NCBI GenBank assembly: GCA_964527835.1
Contig: CAZGNV010000021.1
Location: 5,617 to 69,616 of the forward strand
DNA: 64,000 nt
Source: JAFDCJ01 sp964527835
GTDB lineage: Bacteria > Desulfobacterota > Desulfobacteria > Desulfobacterales > JAFDCJ01
Reading direction: 5' to 3'
Shown: positions 8,341 through 16,894 of the stretch, piece after piece
Position numbering within the stretch: the first letter of the stretch is position 1
How the letters are laid out: each line of letters starts with the position of its first letter
The notes under the pieces: model-generated
Seen by the model: the letters and a program-made list of their open reading frames with translations, nothing else
Told to the model about the DNA's origin: nothing
Database searches by the model: none
Translations under genes and position numbers: made by a program

Positions 8341-9009
8341 CTAATCGATAAATCCGGTTTTTATCAAAAACTCCCGGTCAACCCCTGCCGTCTCCGGACC
8401 CTGTTTCTTTCCTGGAACCCGCTGCCGCCCGACGAAACGTTCGACATACTTGCCGATCATGTCAGTTTCAACGTTCACCGCATCCCCCCGGTTTTTAAAG
8501 CCGATGGTGGTCAAAGCGGCCGTGTGCGGAATAATGCTGACGGAAAAGCCGTCGGCCCCACAGCTGTTGACTGTCAGGCTGATGCCGTCGACGGCAACCG
8601 AACCCTTGTTGATCATATAGCGCGCCAGGGATGGGTCAACCCCGATGCTCACCACCATGGCGTTGCCGGCAGTCTCCCGCCGGCGGATAATTCCCACCCC
8701 GTCGATGTGGCCCGACACCAGATGTCCGTCGATCCGGTCGGACAGCCGCATGGCCCGCTCAAGATTCACCCGCTGGCCCACCCTGACATCGCCGAAGGTT
8801 GTTTTACGAAGGGTTTCCGGAGAAACATCGACTTCAAAGCGCCGGCCCTCGATTCTGACGACCGTCAGGCAGGCACCGCTGACGCAAATGCTGTCGCCGA
8901 TTTTAGTCTGCTCCAGTGCAAAATCGGCCTCAATTGCCAGCTGCCGCCCCTGACCGGCCGATTGGACGCCGGTGACGGTTCCCAACCCTTCGATAATTCC
9001 GGTAAACAT
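8341..9009 (-). CDS. ribE: riboflavin synthase, alpha subunit
   Basis: Dismutates two lumazine molecules to riboflavin. The 222 residues form the two tandem barrel repeats of the family: MFTGIIEGLGTV, GACLTVV, LVSGHIDG, then KGSVAVDGISLTVN and FSVSIIPHTA in the second. It begins at an ATG giving the invariant MFTGII. It lies between ribD (100 bp upstream, with a repeat fragment in the gap) and ribBA (90 bp downstream). Confidence 0.96.
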   Translation of the reverse strand: MFTGIIEGLGTVTGVQSAGQGRQLAIEADFALEQTKIGDSICVSGACLTVVRIEGRRFEVDVSPETLRKTTFGDVRVGQRVNLERAMRLSDRIDGHLVSGHIDGVGIIRRRETAGNAMVVSIGVDPSLARYMINKGSVAVDGISLTVNSCGADGFSVSIIPHTAALTTIGFKNRGDAVNVETDMIGKYVERFVGRQRVPGKKQGPETAGVDREFLIKTGFID

Positions 9010-9031
9010 GATTCAGGTCATCCTTAACAGA

Positions 9032-9091
9032 ATCGTGAAAAGTCATTTTCTAGCGCCTTCAAGCCTTTTCAGAAAAAGAGCTTTCTTAACA
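9032..9091. repeat. half-copy of the long inverted-repeat family (ribE-ribD gap)
   Basis: The stretch starting GTGAAAAGTCATTTTCTAGC (9035-9054) matches the left arm of the full element at 10.22 kb, including the later AAGCC-TTTTC and CTTTCTTAAC parts. There is no matching right arm or core. It is read as a degenerate or truncated copy. Confidence 0.5.
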
Positions 9092-9109
9092 ACATAAAAT
9101 AAGTATGAA

Positions 9110-10210
9110 TCAGCCTTTTTCAATATAGCCTTCAATGAGAACATCATTTTCGAAACGCTCAACCCTGACATGGCCGACGGCCACACAGGCGCTCATGCGC
9201 TGCGCACCCGGGCCGCTGCAAATTGGCACCCCGTCGTCGCCCCCAAGAATTTTGGGGGCATAAAAAAAGAGCACCTTGTCCACGATCCCGGCGGCCAAGG
9301 CAGAAGCCAGCACCCGGCTGCCGCCTTCAATCAAAAGACTGGTCAACTCGAGGGCTCCCAGCCGCTCCACCAGGGCCTGCAGGTCGATCAGATTGTTTTT
9401 CAGCTCCACCGCGAGCACGCGGGCGCCGGTTTTTTCCACGGCAGCCTTTTTGGCAGGATCCGGCACGCCGCCGACCACCACGATGGTCTGAGCCCCGGAG
9501 CGTTGGCGCAACACCCTTGCCTGCCGGGAGATGGACAGATGGGTGTCCAGCACGACGCGGACCGCATCCCGACCCCGCCCTTCGGCCAGGCGGGTTGTCA
9601 GGCTCGGGTCATCCGCACGCACGGTGTTGATACCGACCATGATGGCATCCACCGCGTGCCGCAGCCGGTGGACGAACTGCCGCGCCGCGGGACCGGTCAC
9701 CCACCGGGAATCCCCCGTACGGGTGGCAATCCGTCCATCCAGGGTAGCGGCACACTTGGCGATCACAAACGGACGGCCGGTTCGCACGTACTTGATAAAG
9801 GCTTCATTGAGTTTGCGAGCCCGCTCTTCGCATACCCCCAGGGTGACCTCAACCCCCTGCTCTTTTAAAAATTCGGCGCCGCCACCGGCAACTTCCGGGT
9901 TCGGGTCTTTCATGGCCGCCACCACCCGGCGGATTCCGGCTGTCAGAATCCTGCGGGTGCATGGCGGCGTGCGCCCGGTGTGGTTGCAGGGTTCCAGGCT
10001 GACATACAGCACCGCCCCGCGGGCGAGATTTCCGGCATCCTGCAGGGCATTGACTTCGGCGTGGGCCTGGCCGGCACCTTGGTGGTAGCCTCTGCCCACC
10101 ACCCGACCGTCTTTGACCACCACCGCGCCGACCATGGGATTCGGCGACGTCAGGCCCTGTCCCTTCAGCGCCAGGTCCAGCGCCATTTCCATGAAATGCC
10201 GGTCATCCAT
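9110..10210 (-). CDS. ribD: riboflavin biosynthesis deaminase/reductase
   Basis: A bifunctional 366-residue enzyme. The N-terminal deaminase domain has the zinc motif HAEVNAL and PCNHTGRTPPC. The C-terminal reductase domain has FVIAKCAATLDGRIATRTGDS, GINTVRADDPSLTTR and LLIEGGSRV. Together they carry out the second and third steps from GTP. I prefer ATG 10210 (MDDRHFMEMAL) over ATG 10225, since the family starts this way and no ribosome site precedes the longer form. The upstream gap is almost filled by a long inverted repeat. Confidence 0.95.
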   Translation of the reverse strand: MDDRHFMEMALDLALKGQGLTSPNPMVGAVVVKDGRVVGRGYHQGAGQAHAEVNALQDAGNLARGAVLYVSLEPCNHTGRTPPCTRRILTAGIRRVVAAMKDPNPEVAGGGAEFLKEQGVEVTLGVCEERARKLNEAFIKYVRTGRPFVIAKCAATLDGRIATRTGDSRWVTGPAARQFVHRLRHAVDAIMVGINTVRADDPSLTTRLAEGRGRDAVRVVLDTHLSISRQARVLRQRSGAQTIVVVGGVPDPAKKAAVEKTGARVLAVELKNNLIDLQALVERLGALELTSLLIEGGSRVLASALAAGIVDKVLFFYAPKILGGDDGVPICSGPGAQRMSACVAVGHVRVERFENDVLIEGYIEKG

Positions 10211-10218
10211 AATAGATG

Positions 10219-10446
10219 GTCCCATAAAAAGTCATTTTCGAGCGACATCAACCCTTTTCGGGAAGAGAGCTGTTAAGGGTTGAGCGTTAAAAATTGCAAG
10301 CTGTTTGAGGAGCTGGCGACGAGTTCTTGCAACGAATTCTTGTCCGCCTTCCTAAGGCAGGTAAACCTCAGGCGGATAGCGAAACCCGCAAACAGCTCCC
10401 GAAAAGGGTTGCGAAGCGAGAAAATCGACTCTTTACGGGTTCATCA
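10219..10446. repeat. long inverted repeat, family 1, copy A
   Basis: This fills the ribD-nrdR gap. The left arm (about 10221-10275) and right arm (about 10385-10440) are complementary over AACCCTTTTCGGGA, AGCTGTT and the outer TAAAAAGTCATTTTC part. Between them lies a 49-bp core at 10284-10332 (GCGTTAAAAATTGCAAGCTG ... GAGTTCTTGCAA) shared with copies at 41.8 and 49.5 kb; 45 of 49 positions match the latter. An extra small hairpin (TCCGCCT / AGGCGGA) follows the core in this copy only. No open gene lies within. Confidence 0.8.
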
Positions 10447-10456
10447 TTTTTGAGCA

Positions 10457-10954
10457 TCAGGTGCCGCCGTTGACCCGCTGCTTCCCATCCTCCGATTTTT
10501 CATGACTGCTCAACAGGCTTTTCAACTCCGACACAAAATCGTTGACATCCTTGAATTCACGGTAAACCGAGGCAAACCTGACGTAAGCCACGTCATCGAG
10601 CTGATGCAGCCTGACCATGATCTTCTCGCCGATAACCGAAGCTGGCAGTTCCTTTTCCCCGGTTTCCCGCAGGTCGCGCTCCAGGTCATCGATGAACTCC
10701 TCGATGACATTCATGCTGATGTCGCGTTTTTCGCAGGCTTTCTTGATGCCGCTGCGCACTTTTTCCCGGTTGAAAACCTCCCGGCGTCCGTCTTTTTTGA
10801 CAATCATGATGGGGACTTCTTCAATGTGCTCGTAGGTCGTAAAGCGCCGGCTGCAGGCAAGGCACTCCCGGCGCCGGCGAATCACACTGGCATCCTTGCT
10901 CAACCTGGAGTCAATCACCTTGTTGTCGATTTCGCCGCAAAATGGACATTTCAT
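10457..10954 (-). CDS. nrdR: transcriptional repressor NrdR
   Basis: An ATP/dATP-sensing repressor of ribonucleotide reductase genes. The 165 residues carry an N-terminal zinc ribbon (CPFC ... CLAC, with SRLSKDASVIRRRREC) and an ATP-cone from about residue 49 (IMIVKKDGRREVFNREKVRSGI). The C-terminus is a charged tail. It overlaps the dCMP deaminase gene by 4 bp (ATGA), so the two nucleotide-pool genes are translationally coupled. No NrdR box or nrd gene was seen in the window. Confidence 0.96.
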   Translation of the reverse strand: MKCPFCGEIDNKVIDSRLSKDASVIRRRRECLACSRRFTTYEHIEEVPIMIVKKDGRREVFNREKVRSGIKKACEKRDISMNVIEEFIDDLERDLRETGEKELPASVIGEKIMVRLHQLDDVAYVRFASVYREFKDVNDFVSELKSLLSSHEKSEDGKQRVNGGT

Positions 10955-11460
10955 AAAAGTTCCCTTCGTTTATCGCCGTCAACCATCATCCCGGCCACTG
11001 GACCGGAATCAACGCGCATCAACTCGATGCCGGCTTCCTGCAGCAACTGCTGGGCAAGGGAGTCGGCATAACCGGCCTGGTAGTATATCCTGGTGATGCC
11101 TGCATTGATGATCATCCGCGCACAGATGGAGCACGGCTGGTTGGTGCAGAAAATGACACCGCCCTTGACGGACACGCCATGATAGGCCGCCTGGATGATG
11201 GCATTTTGTTCGGCATGGATGCCCCGGCAAAGCTCATGCATCTTGCCGGATTCAACCCCGAGCTTTTCCCGCAGGCAGCCGACCTCCAGGCAGTGCCGCA
11301 GCCCGGTGGGCGCTCCGTTGTAACCGGTGGACAGGATGCGCTTGTCCTTGACGATAATGGCCCCCACCGCCCTTCGCAGGCAGGTCGAGCGCTCGGCCAC
11401 CAGGCGGGTGATATTCATGAAATATGTTTCCCAGGAGGGGCGGTCAGCTGGTTTGTTCAT
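10951..11460 (-). CDS. deoxycytidylate (dCMP) deaminase
   Basis: Deaminates dCMP to dUMP, feeding thymidylate synthesis. The 169 residues contain RRAVGAIIVKDKRILSTGYNGAP, the zinc and proton-relay motif HAEQNAI and the second zinc motif PCSICARMI, in the layout of ComEB-type dCMP deaminases. The region between them (CLREKLGVESG) is typical of that type. It overlaps rpiB by 17 bp and nrdR by 4 bp. With dut at 26.7 kb and dgt at 46.1 kb, the window holds three dNTP-pool genes. Confidence 0.92.
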   Translation of the reverse strand: MNKPADRPSWETYFMNITRLVAERSTCLRRAVGAIIVKDKRILSTGYNGAPTGLRHCLEVGCLREKLGVESGKMHELCRGIHAEQNAIIQAAYHGVSVKGGVIFCTNQPCSICARMIINAGITRIYYQAGYADSLAQQLLQEAGIELMRVDSGPVAGMMVDGDKRRELL

Positions 11461-11929
11461 ATCGTTTTTTTATTTCCTCGTAGCTGTCGAATTTTTCAAG
11501 CCGCACCTGATGCCGTCCGGCTTCAAAGGGGGTTTCAAGCCAGGCAGCGACAATCTCGGCTGCCAGCGTCTCCCCGACAACCCGCCCCCCCATTACCAGG
11601 ATGTTGGCGTCGTTGTGGCGGCGGCTCATGATGGCCGCAAAAAGATCATTGCACAGGGCCGCCCGGACATGGGGAAACTTGTTGGCCACCATGGACATCC
11701 CGAGGCCGGTGCCGCACATCAAAATGCCGCGTTCAAATTCTCCGGAACTCACCCGGGCGGCCACCGCCACACCGAAATCGGGATAATCAACCGAGGCTTC
11801 ACCGGTGGTTCCCACATCCTGCACCTCGATGCCCCGCTCAATGAGAAGGGTCTTGATTTTTTGCTTTAAGGCGAATGCAGCATGGTCGCAGCCCAGGATA
11901 ACGGGCGCCTCGTTGGAACCAGCAGCCAT
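11444..11929 (-). CDS. rpiB: ribose 5-phosphate isomerase B
   Basis: Interconverts ribose 5-phosphate and ribulose 5-phosphate. The 161-residue protein starts with GCDHAAFALKQKI, carries the LMCGTGLGMSMVANK active-site loop with the catalytic Cys, then RHNDANILVMGGR. ATG 11929 has a strong GAAAGGAGAGGAG site upstream. It is the first gene of an overlapping rpiB-deaminase-nrdR set; the 213-bp gap to fabF upstream shows no gene. Confidence 0.96.
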   Translation of the reverse strand: MAAGSNEAPVILGCDHAAFALKQKIKTLLIERGIEVQDVGTTGEASVDYPDFGVAVAARVSSGEFERGILMCGTGLGMSMVANKFPHVRAALCNDLFAAIMSRRHNDANILVMGGRVVGETLAAEIVAAWLETPFEAGRHQVRLEKFDSYEEIKKRYEQTS

Positions 11930-12142
11930 TTGCTCCTCTCCTTTCTGTTGGTCCGGCCGTCAGCCTGCTGCCCGGACTGGTTTGGCGGATGCCAGCAGAT
12001 ACTATCTGCCATTTTCAATTACCGCAAGCAAAAAATGGGGGTAAACTGGAGGCAGGCAGGATCGGACTCAAGCCGCCAGCTGGCTGAATGCGCATGTTTG
12101 CGAGTGAGGCTTGAATGCTGCCGGCAGATGCAGCACCGCAGT

Positions 12143-13378
12143 TTAGGGTTGATACTTTTTTAAAATCAACGCGGCGTTGGTTCCGCCGAAGCCAAAGGAA
12201 TTGCTCATGGCATGTTCAACCCTTGCTTTGCGGGCCCCTTCGGTCACGTAATCCAGGTCGCATTCCGGGTCCGGGTTTTCATAATTGGCGGTGGGCGGGA
12301 TCATGCCATGGTACAGGGTCAGGGCCGTAAACACAGTTTCCACTCCGCCGGCACCGCCCAGCAGATGCCCGGTCATTGACTTGGTGGAACTGACAGCCGG
12401 CAGCCGGGAATTAAAAACCGTTTTAATCGCCCGGGTTTCATACAGATCATTGAGCGGCGTGGAGGTTCCGTGGGCATTGATGTAATCGATCCGGTCGGCA
12501 GGGATCCCTGCATCCTGCAGCGCCGAGCGCATGCACTGCACCGCGCCTTCACCGCCGGGCGGCGGGGAGGTAATATGATATCCGTCCCCGGACATGCCGT
12601 AACCGAGGACTTCCGCATAGATCCCGGCACCCCGCTGCCGGGCATGTTCCAGATCTTCGAGGACGACGATGCCGCTGCCTTCCCCGACTACGAAACCGTC
12701 GCGATCCCTTTCAAACGGCCGGGAGGCCTTTTGCGGCTCATCATTGCGGGTCGACAGGGCTTTCATGGCATTAAAACCGGCGATACAAGAGGGGCTGATA
12801 ACGGCTTCCGTGCCGCCGGTGATCATGGCATCGGCTTTGCCGTTTTGAATCAGCTTGAAGGAATTGCCCACCGCGTGGGAGCCGGCCGCGCAGGCGGTGG
12901 CCAGTGAGGAGTTCGGTCCCCGGGCGCCGAACAGAATCGATATCATCCCGGCGACCATGTTGCCGATCATCATGGGAATAAAAAACGGGCTCACCCGATT
13001 AACCTTGTGCCCGTACACTTTGAGCACCGTGTCTTCCATGAACCGCAACCCGCCCAATCCGCAGCCGGTAACGGCCCCCACCCTGGACTCATTGTCAGCG
13101 CCAATCACCAGGCCGGAATCCTCGATGGCCATGCGGGCCGCTGCAATGGCAAAGGCAATAAAAGGTTCAAAGCGCCGGGCCTCCTTGCGGGGCATAAAAT
13201 CCTCCGGGCGAAAATCCTTGACCTCAGCGGCAATCCGGGTCTGAAAGTTTGCGGCATCGAAGCGGGTGATTTCGCCCACCCCCGATCTGCCGGCACACAA
13301 CGCCTCCCAGGTCGGTTCAACGCCGACACCCAGGGGGGTTACCAGACCCAGGCCTGTAATGACAACTCGCCTCTTCAC
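12143..13378 (-). CDS. fabF: 3-oxoacyl-ACP synthase II
   Basis: Elongates acyl-ACP with malonyl-ACP in fatty-acid synthesis. The 411 residues contain the full KAS II set: the nucleophile Cys in TACAAGSHAVG, the first His in INAHGTSTPLND and the second in KSMTGHLLGGAGG, plus the C-terminal SNSFGFGGTNAALIL. It starts at GTG 13378 with GGAGG 4 nt upstream. acpP lies 31 bp upstream, fabG before it. Confidence 0.97.
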   Translation of the reverse strand: MKRRVVITGLGLVTPLGVGVEPTWEALCAGRSGVGEITRFDAANFQTRIAAEVKDFRPEDFMPRKEARRFEPFIAFAIAAARMAIEDSGLVIGADNESRVGAVTGCGLGGLRFMEDTVLKVYGHKVNRVSPFFIPMMIGNMVAGMISILFGARGPNSSLATACAAGSHAVGNSFKLIQNGKADAMITGGTEAVISPSCIAGFNAMKALSTRNDEPQKASRPFERDRDGFVVGEGSGIVVLEDLEHARQRGAGIYAEVLGYGMSGDGYHITSPPPGGEGAVQCMRSALQDAGIPADRIDYINAHGTSTPLNDLYETRAIKTVFNSRLPAVSSTKSMTGHLLGGAGGVETVFTALTLYHGMIPPTANYENPDPECDLDYVTEGARKARVEHAMSNSFGFGGTNAALILKKYQP

Positions 13379-13409
13379 TCAACCTCCGAATAGCGCACCA
13401 CCGCCCGGC

Positions 13410-13637
13410 TCAGTGGGAATTGATATAGTCAATGGCGTCCTTGACGGTGGCAATCTTTTCCGCATCCTCGTCGGAAATGTCGATATCGAATTCCTCTTCC
13501 ATGGACATGATCAACTCAACCAGGTCAAGGGAATCGGCTCCCAGATCATCGACAAAAGACGCTTCGGGCACCACCTCGTCCAGCTCGACACTTAATTTTT
13601 CGGCAATAATCTTTTTTACTTTGTCCTCAACTGCCAT
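13410..13637 (-). CDS. acpP: acyl carrier protein
   Basis: Carries fatty-acyl intermediates. The 75-residue acidic protein (MAVEDKVKKIIAEKL) has the phosphopantetheine attachment serine in DLGADSLDLVEL and the usual EFDIDISDEDAEKI helix. ATG 13637 follows AAGGAGGT; the frame is open 12 codons further without a better start. It is flanked by fabG and fabF, the standard partners. Confidence 0.98.
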   Translation of the reverse strand: MAVEDKVKKIIAEKLSVELDEVVPEASFVDDLGADSLDLVELIMSMEEEFDIDISDEDAEKIATVKDAIDYINSH

Positions 13638-13726
13638 TGCAACTACCTCCTTGGGTGAATCGCTGAAAGCCAACCGGCCCCAGCAAAGGTGAAAAACAAC
13701 CGGGGCCAGGCCCCTGACTTGAACTG

Positions 13727-14473
13727 CTACATATACATCCCGCCGGACACATGGATCACCTGACCGGTGATATAACCGGCCTGCTCGGATGCCAGAAAGA
13801 CCACCGCCGCGGCAATATCCTGCGGGGTTCCGGAACGCCCCAGCGGAATCTGGTCGATCATCAGCTGCCGGGCTTTTTCCGGCAGAGAGGCGGTCATATC
13901 GGTTTCAACATATCCCGGCGCCACCACGTTGACCGTAATGTTTCGGGAGGCAAGCTCCCGGGCGACCGCTTTGGCCAGACCGATGATGCCCGCCTTGGCG
14001 GCGACATAATTCGCCTGGCCGGGATTGCCCATGGCTCCCACCACCGAGGAAATGTTGATGATGCGCCCCGAGCGCTGCCGGATCATGGGCTTGGCAACCG
14101 CCTTGATGCAGTGAAAGGCTCCCTTCAAGTTGATATCGAGCACGGCGTCCCAGTCGGATTCCTTCATCCGCACGATCAGCCCGTCGCGGGTGATGCCGGC
14201 ATTGTTGACCAGCACGTCAACGCGTCCGGTCTCCTCCAGAACATGGCCGACAAAATCGCCAACCTCTTTTTCCGAGGCCACATCGACCTGCATCCCGCTG
14301 GCCTGACCACCGGCGTCGGCTACGAGTTTTTCCGTTTGCCGGGCAGCTTCGGCCGCAGCGGAGTAATTGAAAAAAATGCGAGTGTCCGCCCCGGCAAAAG
14401 CCAGACAAACCGCCCGGCCGATGCCCCTCGAACCGCCGGTCACGACAATCGTCCGCTCAACTTCCTGTGCCAT
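13727..14473 (-). CDS. fabG: 3-oxoacyl-ACP reductase
   Basis: Reduces beta-ketoacyl-ACP with NADPH. The 248-residue SDR has the cofactor motif TGGSRGIG, NNAGITRDG, the catalytic Ser in NISSVVG and the Tyr/Lys pair in YVAAKAG, and ends with ITGQVIHVSGGMYM as FabG does. The start ATG follows GAGAGGT and is 2 bp after the acyl-CoA dehydrogenase stop, so the pair is coupled. Confidence 0.97.
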   Translation of the reverse strand: MAQEVERTIVVTGGSRGIGRAVCLAFAGADTRIFFNYSAAAEAARQTEKLVADAGGQASGMQVDVASEKEVGDFVGHVLEETGRVDVLVNNAGITRDGLIVRMKESDWDAVLDINLKGAFHCIKAVAKPMIRQRSGRIINISSVVGAMGNPGQANYVAAKAGIIGLAKAVARELASRNITVNVVAPGYVETDMTASLPEKARQLMIDQIPLGRSGTPQDIAAAVVFLASEQAGYITGQVIHVSGGMYM

Positions 14474-14475
14474 GC

Positions 14476-16143
14476 CTACCTCTCAAATACGATGTCCGCC
14501 AGCCGATCCATATCCGCCAGCATGTCCCGGCAGCCGGTGCTCAATTCGTTGAAGGCCATGGCTGTCAGCAAATCTGCGCTCTCCTGCTGCTCAAAAACGC
14601 CGCAGCCGGTGATGATGCGCAAAACGTTGTCTGTGACCATCCGCGCCACCTCGCCGGCAAACAGTCGGGAAATCAGCCGCACTTTTTCAGCCTGGACATC
14701 TGTGCTGTGATCGCTGCCGGCCGCCTTTCGCGCCAGGCTGGCGCCGACTTCCACCCAGGCCATCATATCGGCCAGCATGAACATGACATACTGCTGCCGG
14801 GTCAACCGCTGCTCGTTGGCCAGATCGACGGTTTGATTCAGCGCCCGGGCCGCAAGGGCCAGCACCCGCCCTCCGGGACCGTTGTCCCCGGCGTCCAGCC
14901 GCTCCATTTCTTCTGCGATGGCCTCGTAAAACCGGCCTTTGCTTTTACGGGTTTTTTTCCAGCGCAACATGCTGATAATATTCTGCTGGATTTCACTGGT
15001 GCCCTCATAAATACAGGTGATGCGCACGTCTCTTTTTATTTTTTCCACCTCGTACTCGGTGATATAGCCATATCCACCCAAAGCCTGCATGGCGGCTTCA
15101 GCGGCCTGGTTGGCGCATTCGGTGGCAAACAGTTTGGCAATCGAGCCGTCCACTTCAAGGTCCTGCTGCCCGGCATCCAGCTTTTCGGCGACTTCTTCGA
15201 TATAGGCCTCGGCCGCGGCCAAGCGCACGACATGGGGCACAATCAGCTTATGGGTGTAACCCTGTTTTTCAGACAGGGTGGTTTTAAACTGCACCCGTTG
15301 TTTGGCATAATCAATGGCAATCCCCAGCGCGGCCTCACCGGCGCCCAGGGCCATGGCCGCGACCATCAAGCGGGTGTAGCCAAAAACCTTGGTCGCCTGT
15401 TTGAGCCCCCGGCCGGGGACCCCCCCGATCAGGTTTTCCACCGGGACAAGAGCATCAGCAAACGTCAGCGGCGAGGTATTGGATGCCCGGATGCCGTGCT
15501 TTTCCTCTCCCTTGCCGGCGCTGAAACCGGCAGTGTTTTTTTCGACGACAAAAAAAGTCGCCCCCTCGGGGGTGTTGGCCAGCACGGTGAGAAAATCAGC
15601 GTAGCCGCCGGTGGAAATAAACTGCTTATTGCCGTTGATGCGGTAACCGGTTATTTTTCCGGTTTCATCGGTCACCGGATCGGCCTTGGTTTTGATGGCC
15701 GCCACATTGCTGCCGGCATCGGGTTCGGTCACCGCATAGGCCACCAGGGCGCTGCCGTCGGCAATTTTTCCCAGCCATTTTTGCTTCTGCTCTTCGGTGC
15801 CGCCGACGATCAGTGGATCGGCCCCCAACTGAATGGCGAAAAACGCGGTGGTCACCCCCAGACAGATTTTGGCCATCTCCCGGGTCACGGCACAGCTGTC
15901 CCGGGCGCCGCCTCCCATTCCACCGTAAGCCTCGGGGATCATCAGCAGCTGCAGCCCGATCTCGGGGCCCATCATTTCACGAATGATTTCTTCCGGAAAA
16001 ATTTCCCGGCGATCAAGTTCCAGGATTTTGTCGCGGGTCAAAAGCCGCTTTCGCAACTGGACGATGGTGTCCAGCACCATCTGACGGCTTTCGGAGTCCA
16101 GCCCCTGAAGTTGTTGGGCCGGCGAAGTTTGCTCAGCAGTCAT
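14476..16143 (-). CDS. acyl-CoA dehydrogenase family protein
   Basis: A 555-residue FAD enzyme. The dehydrogenase body has YAVTEPDAGSNVAAIKTKA, GNKQFISTGGYADFL, and the catalytic-base loop IYEGTSEIQQNIISML with the Glu expected for medium-chain-type enzymes. A C-terminal extension of about 150 residues follows, as in long variants. ATG 16143 with GAGGA upstream is preferred; the open frame reaches 16200. The gene sits between rpmF and fabG, where plsX, fabH and fabD often lie in other bacteria. Whether it acts in beta-oxidation or supplies unsaturated precursors to the adjacent fab genes cannot be told from sequence. Confidence 0.9.
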   Translation of the reverse strand: MTAEQTSPAQQLQGLDSESRQMVLDTIVQLRKRLLTRDKILELDRREIFPEEIIREMMGPEIGLQLLMIPEAYGGMGGGARDSCAVTREMAKICLGVTTAFFAIQLGADPLIVGGTEEQKQKWLGKIADGSALVAYAVTEPDAGSNVAAIKTKADPVTDETGKITGYRINGNKQFISTGGYADFLTVLANTPEGATFFVVEKNTAGFSAGKGEEKHGIRASNTSPLTFADALVPVENLIGGVPGRGLKQATKVFGYTRLMVAAMALGAGEAALGIAIDYAKQRVQFKTTLSEKQGYTHKLIVPHVVRLAAAEAYIEEVAEKLDAGQQDLEVDGSIAKLFATECANQAAEAAMQALGGYGYITEYEVEKIKRDVRITCIYEGTSEIQQNIISMLRWKKTRKSKGRFYEAIAEEMERLDAGDNGPGGRVLALAARALNQTVDLANEQRLTRQQYVMFMLADMMAWVEVGASLARKAAGSDHSTDVQAEKVRLISRLFAGEVARMVTDNVLRIITGCGVFEQQESADLLTAMAFNELSTGCRDMLADMDRLADIVFER

Positions 16144-16280
16144 CGGTTCAATTCCTCGGGGTGTTGTCGGAAGGCCGCGGCCTTCCGCTGCAGATCGCAT
16201 AAAACGCGTACAATTTTATCAGCTGGTGGCAATCATCATCGGTCACAGCATTTGCATATCGACGCACCCGCAACCGGTTC

Positions 16281-16463
16281 CTAATCCTCATCCTCGGCAA
16301 TGACGGTCCGGCCCCGGTAGGAACCGCAGCTCGGGCAGGCATGGTGAGGCAGGGTGGCTTCGCCGCAGTCCGGACACGTTGACAGGTTCGGTGCGGCCGC
16401 CTTTTTGTGGGTCCGCCGCTTGTCACGTTTGGACTTGGAAGTTTTTCGTTTCGGAACAGCCAT
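16281..16463 (-). CDS. rpmF: 50S ribosomal protein L32
   Basis: A 60-residue basic protein (MAVPKRKTSKSKRDKRRTHK) with a zinc ribbon, CPDCGEATLPHHACPSC, then GSYRGR. Length and layout fit the zinc-binding C+ form of L32. ATG 16463 is preceded by TTAGGAGA. It heads the fatty-acid block, as rpmF does in many bacteria, but the usual next genes plsX and fabH are absent here. Confidence 0.97.
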   Translation of the reverse strand: MAVPKRKTSKSKRDKRRTHKKAAAPNLSTCPDCGEATLPHHACPSCGSYRGRTVIAEDED

Positions 16464-16534
16464 GAGCAATCTCCTAACTATTTGATTTTTAAATATATAT
16501 TATAATAAATCTACTCAAATTAAAGGGTCTGCAT

Positions 16535-16563
16535 CTAGTAATTTAAATTCGACCGCTTGTCAA
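16535..16563 (-). promoter_or_regulatory. candidate promoter of the rpmF-fab block
   Basis: On the minus strand TTGACA (16563-16558) and TACTAG (16540-16535) are separated by 17 bp, about 70 bp upstream of the rpmF start. The -35 is a perfect match, the -10 is poor. The rest of the 430-bp gap to gltX (16464-16894) is AT-rich with short direct and inverted TTAAT motifs but no open gene. Confidence 0.5.
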
Positions 16564-16894
16564 GCATTTTTGCCATAATTTTTTGGGGCCTTGAATTGGA
16601 CCGCCTTCTATGTTATGCAGGGGGTCCGAAATTGCAGGCTTATTGAATTTAATAATATAACCGATTAATATTATTTGTCAAATTTATTTAATTCAAATCG
16701 CCGCCGCCCTGCCGCAACGCGCTAAGAACGGGATATTTTTGCAAAAACGGCGAGGAACGTTTCAGGCGCGAAAAGTCTGGCGGTGTTCCATTTTACTAAT
16801 TACTTACTTTTATTTAGACATTTGCAGTCATCGGCAGCGGCCGTGAAGGTTGTATTGAACATGGCCCCGCCGTGCTGACTGCCAAGGAGATCCA

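Noticed and set aside
10226..10456. FMN riboswitch upstream of ribD
   Set aside because: The gap holds the long inverted repeat. None of the conserved FMN aptamer elements was recognised there or before ribE, ribBA or ribH.
14467..16284. 605-codon plus-strand frame over the acyl-CoA dehydrogenase gene
   Set aside because: It is the shadow of a gene with clear family motifs on the minus strand; its own translation is low-complexity Gly/His-rich with no domain.
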